Positions 57,113 through 64,000 of a DNA stretch of 64,000 nt are shown here, in pieces (the stretch's first letter is position 1; every line of letters begins with the position of its first letter). The notes below the pieces were generated by a model that did no database searches, was not told the DNA's origin, and saw only the letters and a program-made list of their open reading frames with translations. Location: positions 59,625,510 through 59,689,509 of the forward strand of contig CM053276.1 in the NCBI GenBank assembly GCA_028583415.1. The letters run 5' to 3'. The DNA comes from Protea cynaroides (taxonomy: Eukaryota; Streptophyta; Magnoliopsida; Proteales; Proteaceae). The position numbers and the translations under genes are program-made.

Positions 57113-58250
57113 CTAATATTTGATTTGTAGAATCTTTGAGATTAATTTTGATAAAATATTTTTCATTATCCTTAGGAATTTGAGGTAATTCAAAAGGGAT
57201 AATTTGTTTGTGATAACCAGATTCTTTTTCTGGAATATCAATTTATTTTTGTTTTTTGAATTTTTGGACTGAGTCAGACCCATAATCAGACTCAAAGTTT
57301 GTTATAGGATTACTAAATTTGAAAAAAAAATTGTGGGAAAATTTAGTTATAGTAATGAGATTTGGATCGCCAGATTTTTTGTGGGAAATCTTGGCTTTTG
57401 GTTTGAGAGTAGATTTAGATGTAAATCTAATGTCTACCAAATTTTATTTTGATGTAAACACAAAGTTTACAGAATTTTGATGAAAAGTTTGTGGGATTGA
57501 AAATCCTTCAACTTGAAGAGTTGGATTAGGATAATCAGTTTTGGGTTTGAAAAAATCATCTTGTTTATCCGATATGGATAAATCAGAGACTTTGTTGGGA
57601 ATTTTTGAAGTAGATGCTTGGTTTGTGGCCAGATCTACCGATTTTGGATTTTGATTTGGAATAAAAGAATTGTCTTCAACTATTTGGGGCAAATCATTTT
57701 GAATGGGAGGAATAGTTGTTTCTGGATAACTATCCTTTGGTTTTGAAGGTTCTAGCTGTTTATCTTCTTTGGGAGATAAAACAGAGATTTGTTTTGCAGT
57801 ATCCTTTGGAGGATGTTTGAAAGACCGAACAAGGATAACTGGGGAATATGGAAATTTGAAATCATAAAGTTTTTTGTATATTTGACTTAAGGTTTTGATT
57901 TGATCAATTGGTTGAAGATATCTGAGACGATGTTTGACCATGGCATGCATCTCATGAATATCTTCATATTTGTCGAAATATGCAGAAAATGAGAAATTTG
58001 TTTTAAGTATATTCATACACTCATACCAATTGTATCTGATATTTTGTTGTTATTCTTTTGTGAACCGTGTGAACAAAAGTTCATGTAGTTTTTGATGTTT
58101 AGGTAGATCAAAATCTTCCCTAAGTTTAGGTTTGTCTATTTGAAAGGATGAAGATGGATTTTGATTTAGAGATGAAAAATATGGGTTTTGATAATTGCAG
58201 TTATCTCTTGATGTACTAGTGCTTGCACCAAACATGGCTCTAGAATCCAT
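57113..58250 (-). pseudogene. Viral segment 2 N-terminal polyprotein region
   Basis: Open pieces 58050-58250, 57444-58016, 57243-57440 and 57113-57295. The first (MDSRAMFGASTSTSRDN) includes FQIDKPKLREDFDLPKHQK, homologous to the segment 1 central region. The second has KYEDIHEMHAMVKHRLRYLQ then a long Pro/Lys/Ser/Asp-rich disordered tail. No zinc knuckle is seen here. Function unknown; possibly a coat-related or assembly region. Confidence 0.5.
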
Positions 58251-58259
58251 ATTCCTAAT

Positions 58260-58657
58260 TAAAAAAACTAATATTGAAAATAGTGAAATATATTTTGATA
58301 ATGTAAATATATAGAAATATGTTTTAAAAATATAAATATATAGAAATATATTTTAAAAATATAAATATATAGAAATATATTTTGTAAATGTGCTACTCTT
58401 ACCCACTGTACTCCAGATAACAACTAGGTCTGGACCAAAAAGAGACTTGTTCGTGACTCATCGGGACCTACACTCACTTCTGCCCTATGCACGATTTTAT
58501 CCTCAACCAATCTGTCCCCCGTACGCTACCAATGTGGGATTTAAGCAAGACATATGCAAAATATAAACATATATTGACACAGGTAAAATATAAACATGTA
58601 TCGACATAAGCAAAATATAAACATATACCTAATACCCACCTATTTTTTCAGGCAAAT
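58260..58657 (-). other. Viral leader, segment 2
   Basis: Matches the segment 1 leader (51873-52283): AT-rich repeats, then GTGCTACTCTTACCCACTGT and the 27-base repeats, ending at TATTTTTTCAGGCAAATGGC before the primer site. Confidence 0.78.
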
Positions 58658-58691
58658 GGCTCTGATATATATTTTTTCAGGCAAATGGCTC

Positions 58692-58696
<5 letters not shown>
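58641..58696. repeat. 29-base duplication at the right viral border
   Basis: TATTTTTTCAGGCAAATGGC followed by TCTGATA (58641-58667) is repeated as ATTTTTTCAGGCAAATGGCT then CCGATA (58671-58696). Both copies end where the primer site should read GATACCA and instead run into TATATA. Confidence 0.85.

Positions 58697-58775
<79 letters not shown>
58694..58775. repeat. (TA)n tract at the right edge of the viral array
   Basis: About 40 TA units directly after the truncated viral primer site. Confidence 0.95.
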
Positions 58776-58777
<2 letters not shown>

Positions 58778-59180
58778 CATTTACTAGACATATGCATATA
58801 TCCCTAGTTGCTGAGTCTTCAAGATCAGACTCCACTTCTCTAGTGTAGTACCTTAACTAGTTAACCAGTGAAGTACGTTATGCCTTAATGAATCTTTAAG
58901 TCGGCTGTAGGGATCTACATTATCACGCAATCATAACTAGTTTACTAACAAAACTTTGGGTTTTTGTGGTTACCTCCTAGGGTTGCATTCTAGTTCTCCC
59001 TTTCTTTGCCCATCTGAGCATCTCTAGTAGCTTGATGTGGGATGCTAATTGACGTTCATCTTTACCAATTTCCTTCCTCGATTTTGTCTGGAGTGTCGAG
59101 CAGGACTCTTCAAAATCCTTCTGGCTATAACCCTAGAAATTTCAGCCTTAGGCACGACATCTTAAGGACGTTGATGCGTG
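58776..59180. other. Unassigned host sequence right of the viral array
   Basis: About 400 bases without a recognisable gene. It may continue the third Tekay-like element (40216-40428 on the other side of the array) but I could not match it to a specific part. Confidence 0.3.
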
Positions 59181-59530
59181 TACTACAACAAAAAGGGTTT
59201 TTTGTGACGGAATTTTAAGACGGTAAAATAAAACCGTTGCAAAAGATAGTCATTAATGACGGGTAAAACAGACCATCATATATAATTTCTCTAATACGAC
59301 AGTAGTTGAAAATCGTCAGATTTAATAGTTTTATTCGACGGAATTAATATTCCGTTGTATAAACCTGTATTTATGATGCGTATTAGAAACCGGTCGTATA
59401 TATGTATATTATATAAGTTATATAAGACGGCTTATATATACAGTCGTGTAAAAGGATTTAAATAGGATGGCTACAAAATACCATCGGATATACGGTTTAG
59501 AAGATCGTATAATATACCTGTCGTGTACGA
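59181..59530. repeat. CACTA terminus and subterminal repeats
   Basis: Terminal TACTACAACAAAAAGGG, then repeated GACGG / CCGTC / CCGTTGTATA motifs in both orientations, such as GTGACGGAATTTTAAGACGG and GACGGCTTATATATACAGTC. Such clusters are the transposase-binding regions of CACTA elements. Confidence 0.65.
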
Positions 59531-60502
59531 ATCCTCCTTATTTTCCCAATTTTTAATTCCCTCCTTATTTTCTCAATTTTTAATTCCCTCTTTTTGTTCA
59601 ATTTTTAATTCCCTCCTTCTCTTCCCGCGAACAGATTCGTAACTGCCCACGATCGATATATCTCTCGTTCCCTCCTTCGCAAACTCTAGGATCGAATTGA
59701 AGTTCATCGTCGACGAAGAGACGACCATTGTCCCTGTCGTCCGCCACTGCAGTGTCTCCGTCGATTTCCCCCTTCGCCTTCTCCTCCAATCGTAATATCT
59801 TGTTTATATTTTGCCCTTATCCGATCCCTAGTCTGGCACCGCCTTTACTTCATTCCTCTTCCTTCCTCAACACCATAGCCATTGTTTGGAGCACGAACAC
59901 CATAGTCAATGTTTGCAGCACCAACACCATAGCCGTTGGTACATCTCTTCACTTTGTCTTAATGTTTTGTTGTTTACTCTTTGTTTAAGGGAGAAGTAAG
60001 TCTACAAACAAGGGAGAAAAACCACAGTAGCAGGATAGCAATTCGATGGAGCTCGTGTGAGGCTTCTTGTGTGGAACCCCAGGATCATGGCCTGGTATAA
60101 TGGTGCCTATTCAATGACTGTAGGGTTTTTATTTCAGTTATTATTTTGGTTTTGAACCTCCACTGCTAAGAGATCAGATCGATACATATTTGTGTTGGAT
60201 CTGTATTTCGGGGATTTGTCAACTTACGTGCTGTGAGAGTGGAAGCTCTAGTTTAAAAGTCTTTTTAGAAGCCTTCGGCATGATATTCATACACTGATAG
60301 TCCAGTGCTGGTCGATGTGGTTACTCTCTTTTTTTTCTTTTTTTCTTTTTTTTTTTTTTTTTTGTTAGAAAGGACTTAATGGTTACTTAATTCGTAAATT
60401 TGCATTGGATTGTAAAGATTAGCAGGACATGGCCTTTTTTTATTTATTTATTCTGTATCAAATTAATCATCTGAGGGATGGAGATGGCGAGTCCAATTGA
60501 CA
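59531..60502. other. Noncoding part of the CACTA element
   Basis: C/T-rich stretch at 59530-59830 that resembles a 5' untranslated region, an open frame at 59728-59988 (86 codons, Ser/Pro-rich then hydrophobic, with a repeated STNTI motif) that I do not recognise, and T-runs near 60330-60365. No supported gene. Confidence 0.4.
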
Positions 60503-60670
60503 ATGGACGACAAAACGCCCAATGCACAAGTGTTTACAATGCAGTTAGGAGGTGGAATCCAAAAACCCATCAAGGAATTCTTTGGAGCTGCTATTGATGT
60601 AGACGAATTATTCGATAAGTTCTCTAAGAAACCACATCATTTATTTGTGGATCTAAAGCTGGGTGATTGA
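60503..60670 (+). CDS. Short unrecognised ORF (55 codons)
   Basis: ATG at 60503 to TGA at 60668-60670. It encodes an unbroken small acidic/basic peptide with GGGIQKPIKEFFGAAIDVDE and LFDKFSKKPHHLFVDLKLGD. The even composition looks like real coding sequence and could be a captured exon or an exon of the CACTA element's own gene. I do not recognise the family. Confidence 0.3.
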   Translation: MDDKTPNAQVFTMQLGGGIQKPIKEFFGAAIDVDELFDKFSKKPHHLFVDLKLGD

Positions 60671-62969
60671 TTAGAAAGGAAAATAGACTCTCTGATTGTG
60701 TGTGAAAGTAGTATTTGGCATTTTGCCTATGACTGAAATTACTGCAACTCCTCATATGCTATGCTTTGGTTCGCCCCTCTCTGTGTTTGGGCTCACAATT
60801 TCATCATGTAATAGTTTAGGGCTCTTTGGGTTTGATCATGTTCAGCTATTATTGAAACCAATCATGCAGCCGACTTTGTTAAGAAGGGGTGCAAGGCGCA
60901 CATGTATAGTCTTTTCAATTAATTAATAGAAGTTAATTTAACCAGCAAAATTAAGCCTTTTATTTTATTTTTTTATTAGAAAATGGTGGTCAATCAACCG
61001 AAGGCAGGTTGTGAACCCTGAAAAAATAAGACCAGTTGTACATCGATTCCCACTTATGTACTTAAATACCAAAAGAAATATATAACTTAAAAAATCTCCC
61101 ACTTTTGCTATACAAACTATAGTGGTTATGCTATTTCGGATCCAATGGACTCTAGAATTGCAGGGGATTTCCCACTTCCCAAACATGACAAATGTAAAAT
61201 ATTAAATTGGGCCTACTCAGATCTAAAAATCAAGCAAAAGATTCAAGAACATGCACATTTTGTTCATGAAAGATTTATTAGATATGAACTTAGTTAATCA
61301 GTAACACAGCTAGCTATAGATCCTTTTTCCCTCCCCTCTCTTTTGATGTAGCAAATATTTTTCCTTTCAGATGAACTTTGTTATGTGCTTTGGATGAACT
61401 TAATTATCACTGTTTCATTCCATGTTTCTGCTCCTTAACTTCTGCCATCTATCTTCTTCTTCATTTTTTTTTTGAGTAAGTGCCATCTATCTCTTATAAA
61501 CACCACCATAAAACCCTCTTTCTAACCCCATTTCAAACATAGCCAGAGATCCTACTCTGTTCTGGCTGCAGACATTAACAGGCCAATCGAACCCCTTATG
61601 GATTTTAGCTCTATTTGTGCAACACAAGCAGAGTTTCAGCCCTAACAGAACCTTGGTGATTTGAGTTACTCAATGTTCTCCTAATCGGAGCGCTGGGCTA
61701 GCTGTAATCTATTGCTTTCTTACTTTGGGGTTAGATACATGGGCCACCACCAAATATAAATGGAAGGCATTCATAGCAACTTAGAAACATTCAAGTAGAA
61801 AAGTTTCGAAGTGCAAAATAAAGGAGAGGGAAAAGAAGGGTTTGATTGACTGTCCCTAGAAGTTTGAGTGATTCTGTGCATTGGTGCTTGCCTGTAGCCA
61901 TTGATGTACAGAATGAAGTAGTCATGCAAGAGTTGAAAAAATATCTATAAATCCTTAAAGCATGTTGTTCTTCATACGTACAGTATATCATTCCAATTGT
62001 CTCTTATTTCTTGTTCTTCTAATCCCTTGTTATCTGCCATTATTCAACCAATTGTTTGTCTAATGATAGATTACAATATAAGATTGAACTCTCTTACGAG
62101 GACCTATGGAAAATCCAGCTTCATCGGCCACTTGACCAAAATAGATCCAAGTTTCTCCTAATTGAGGTATGTTCCTTGGAAGTAGTTTCACTGCTTATTT
62201 ATCTTTGATCATGTTTTTGTCCATTGCGTGGAGTAATGTCAATGTTCCTTTAATGGTTGTGTAGTCCTCTTATGTGATGATTTAGTGGCTTAGAGCTGGG
62301 ACATATCTTCAATCTCTGGGTTTCCATCTGTCTAGTAGTAGGGTAAGACCATAAGGCTTTGATGCAAGAATTAACCAAACATCCTAGAACTAATTTATAT
62401 GATGTTATATAGTGATTTACATGGTGACAGACTAAAGGGCTTTGTTACCAAGTAAATTTGGATGTGATCTTTACCTTTGCAAATGGAATTCTGTGTGGCT
62501 TGATTTCAGAAACAAAAGAAAAATAATAGGAATCTAATTCTTTGTGTCAACTTAGTCTTGGTTTTAAGACTCCTTTTAGAATTGGATCTACGTCGATTAT
62601 AGTTTGAGGCGAATGAAGTCTAATTGTTTGGTTGTGTGGCTATGGCATCAATTGAAGTCTTCTACTTACAGATTTGAATCCTGTCTTGTCAGGTTAGTCC
62701 ATTAACCTTTCATCTCTTCTCTTCTTCTTTTATCTTTTATTCCTTCAAGTTCTACTGCTAGGTGATACTCTGTTCAGCTCTTGGTTTGACTTATTGATTT
62801 TTGTTTATTTCTCAGACGTTGAAACTTGATATTTGTATTATGTTATCAAAATTCACTAGTTCTGATGATTTAATCCAACTTTAACTCTTCTAACATCACT
62901 TTTTGTTTATCTACCCTGTTTTCTGATTTTCACTGCAACTGATCCATTGCACCACTCAGAAATTTAGCT
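60671..62969. other. Intron-like or noncoding CACTA interior
   Basis: About 2.3 kb of AT-rich sequence with scattered short open frames on both strands and no recognisable domain. Pyrimidine-rich stretches and frequent GTAAG-like sites fit introns of a transposon gene but are not decisive. Confidence 0.35.
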
Positions 62970-62974
62970 TGTTT

Positions 62975-63161
62975 TAGAATTGCTGTAAATTCTCCATTTG
63001 CCGTGGAGAAAATTCAGCAAGGTTGAAGAGGGTGGTTGCTGAAGAGGTGCTGCAACCCAAGAAGAAAGCCTTGCATTTTTGGTTGAGGAAGAAGGAAGGA
63101 CCAGCAGCCCTTGCTGCTACCTTCAAGACCTGCAAAGAAATCAGCAGGAAGAGAAAGAGGT
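62975..63161 (+). pseudogene. Possible upstream exon of the CACTA transposase gene
   Basis: One plus-strand frame gives RLKRVVAEEVLQPKKKALHF, then WLRKKEGPAALAATFKTCKE and a basic end ISRKRKR. It is followed by GTTAGTAAAA (63162), a plausible 5' splice site. The next candidate acceptor is TTTACACAG at 63530-63538. The peptide is basic and could be nuclear-targeting. No direct family match, so the exon call is tentative. Confidence 0.35.
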
Positions 63162-63218
63162 TAGTAAAAAAAAAAAAAAATCGGTAGTAATGCTGAATTT
63201 CAGTTGAAGTCTGTAGCA

Positions 63219-63268
63219 TATGGAACTTGGGTGGACAGTAGTATATGGAACTTGGGTGGACAGTAGTG
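63219..63268 (+). repeat. Two tandem 25-base units
   Basis: TATGGAACTTGGGTGGACAG plus TAGTA, starting at 63219 and 63244. Confidence 0.9.
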
Positions 63269-63538
63269 GGTTATTTATAAGGTATAAGAAAATCAGGTTC
63301 ATAAAAGTTAAAGTATATTTTCAGCAAATGTAAGCCATGAGTTAGAACCACAAATTTTGCTGTTTAATTTATTTATTTGATTGCATCACAGATCATATTG
63401 GATATTAACATGGCAGAAGATAGAGTATCTAGTACTATAGCTTTAGCCTGAGCTTCTTCATCATCTGGTTAGTCAATGTACATAGAGTTATTTATTATTT
63501 ATCAATATTAATGATAATTGTACATTTGTTTACACAGG

Positions 63539-64000
63539 TTTCTTAAAAAATGTTATGAAACAGGAAGGAAAAGAGGTAGAGGGATAGCAATAGATGAAAG
63601 TACGACATCCATGGGAGCAGGGGTGAAGCTTGACATTATAATGAATGAAAATGGAGAGGCATGCTCTGAGCATACAACTCAGCTTGCCAGTTGGATTGGG
63701 ATTCAGGCCCGAACAGCTAAAATGCTTCCTCTCTGCTACAAAACTTGGAAGAAGGTTCCAGAGCATCATAAGGATGATGCATTTAAAAAGGTTCAGGTAA
63801 AAAAAAGTTATGTAACAGTACAAATTTTTTAGTGGATGTGTATCTATATTTTGAAGAATTGTTATATCTTATTTTAAAAAAAGTGAGGCTCATTGCTTAC
63901 ACCTCTTTATTATGTAGGAAAAATTCAACTTAGGCGATGAAAGTAGGAAGTTCATTTATAAGCAGCTGAACAAAAGGTGGAGGGAGTTTAAGCATGACTT
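63539..64000 (+). CDS. Ptta/En/Spm-type plant transposase domain, two exons (partial)
   Basis: Exon a (about 63539-63795) reads KRGRGIAIDEST, VKLDIIMNENGEACSEHTTQ, LASWIGIQARTAKMLPLCY and KTWKKVPEHHKDDAFKKVQ. Exon b (63919-64000, cut by the window) reads EKFNLGDESRKFIYKQLNKR then WREFKHD. The pattern GRG..., (I)-V-NE-G-P-G-(N/E), LA-..G...R....P-....W..(V/L)P, ...KF-(L)......(K)....(L)..RWRE-K is that of the plant Ptta/En/Spm transposase domain (Transposase_24). The intron 63796-63918 has GT (GGTAAAAAAA) and AG (TATGTAG) borders. It belongs to the CACTA element starting at 59181. No stop is seen within the two exons. Confidence 0.75.

Larger units (their letters stand above)
52297..58667 (-). 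mobile_element. Viral segment 2 (full unit, minus strand)
   Basis: Runs from a truncated primer site GGCTCTGATA (58658-58667) to the primer site at 52296, about 6370 bases. Order on the minus strand: leader, N-terminal ORFs, protease-like region, RT, RNase H, second ORF, intergenic region. No movement protein is visible. Leader and intergenic region match segment 1. Confidence 0.78.
40429..58775. mobile_element. Endogenous Caulimoviridae array (florendovirus-like), two genome segments
   Basis: Between two (TA)n tracts lie a short intergenic fragment, a plus-strand partial segment 1 (40686-45834), a full minus-strand segment 1 unit (45839-52296) and a full minus-strand segment 2 unit (52297-58667). 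Unit borders fall at copies of the tRNA-Met primer site. Movement protein, coat protein with zinc knuckle, aspartic protease, RT and RNase H without integrase or LTRs identify a pararetrovirus. The segments share noncoding regions but differ in genes. The genes are broken by stops and frameshifts, so this is an old, inactive copy. The genus is inference from the bipartite layout and TA association. Confidence 0.82.
59181..64000 (+). mobile_element. CACTA (En/Spm) transposon, 5' part, runs off the window
   Basis: The terminus reads TACTACAACAAAAAGGGTTT at 59181 (expected CACTACAA..., first base changed). It is followed by subterminal motifs around ACGG...AAACCGT/CGTCGTATA (59205-59530). Within it, at 63540-64000, lies an En/Spm-type transposase domain on the plus strand. 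The other terminus is outside the window. The region 59620-62970 is mostly noncoding or intron-like. Confidence 0.7.

Noticed and set aside
58596..58787. A Tyr/Ile repeat frame
   Set aside because: Translation of the (TA)n tract.
1..64000. Host tRNA, rRNA or complete host protein genes
   Set aside because: No tRNA-like A/B box arrangement, rRNA segment or complete host exon set was found by reading. The tRNA-like sequences are retroelement or viral primer sites.

Overview
The window is repeat-dense DNA from a flowering plant nuclear genome. It holds no complete host gene that I can support. The evidence is nested LTR retrotransposons of standard plant lineages, Mutator-like (MULE) and CACTA DNA transposons, fragments of plant genes carried by transposons, and an endogenous plant pararetrovirus. 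I cannot name the species.

Layout. (1) 1-18906: one minus-strand Ty3/gypsy chromovirus of Tekay/Del type. Its 3' LTR runs off the left edge, its decayed gag-pol lies at 255-5041, and its 5' LTR is 16046-18906. A Tat/Ogre-type solo LTR (5318-13464, target duplication GTGTG) sits in its leader. That LTR carries a Pack-MULE-like element (7541-10038, 9-bp duplication ATAATCTAA), which carries a second, oppositely oriented member of the same family (7851-9020, duplication TAATAAATA). The two carry pieces of a MATE transporter gene and an extra-large G-protein (XLG) gene. The leader also holds a decayed plus-strand ORF of the 'putative plant transposon protein' type. (2) 18907 to about 30780: remains of a minus-strand Ty1/copia element (gag, 5' LTR), its LTR split by a complete second copia element (22236-29508, duplication TCCAA) with one nearly open reading frame but substituted catalytic residues. 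(3) About 31166-40428: two more Tekay-like relics, a second Tat-type solo LTR (31984-36123, duplication AGTAG) and a MULE-type MITE hairpin (37139-37295).

(4) 40429-58775: the most notable part, an endogenous Caulimoviridae array bounded on both sides by long (TA)n tracts. Reading the minus strand from the right, a unit of about 6.4 kb with protease-like, reverse transcriptase and RNase H regions (segment 2) is joined head to tail, at the tRNA-Met primer-binding site, to a unit of about 6.5 kb with movement protein, coat protein/zinc knuckle and protease-like regions but no visible RT (segment 1). A second, partial segment 1 follows in opposite orientation. The two segments share an intergenic region and leader but encode complementary functions, which suggests a bipartite genome. 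A bipartite layout and association with TA repeats are both reported for florendoviruses, so a florendovirus-like assignment is the best inference. All viral genes except one 319-codon ORF are broken.

(5) 59181-64000: the start of a plus-strand CACTA (En/Spm) transposon, with its terminus, subterminal repeats and the Ptta/En/Spm transposase domain split by an intron, cut by the window edge.

The window reads as a layered record of insertions: copia, then Tekay, then Tat LTR, then MULE, then MULE on the left, and a virus captured in a TA tract on the right. No operon-like cooperation exists between the genes. Intact coding potential is limited to fragments.
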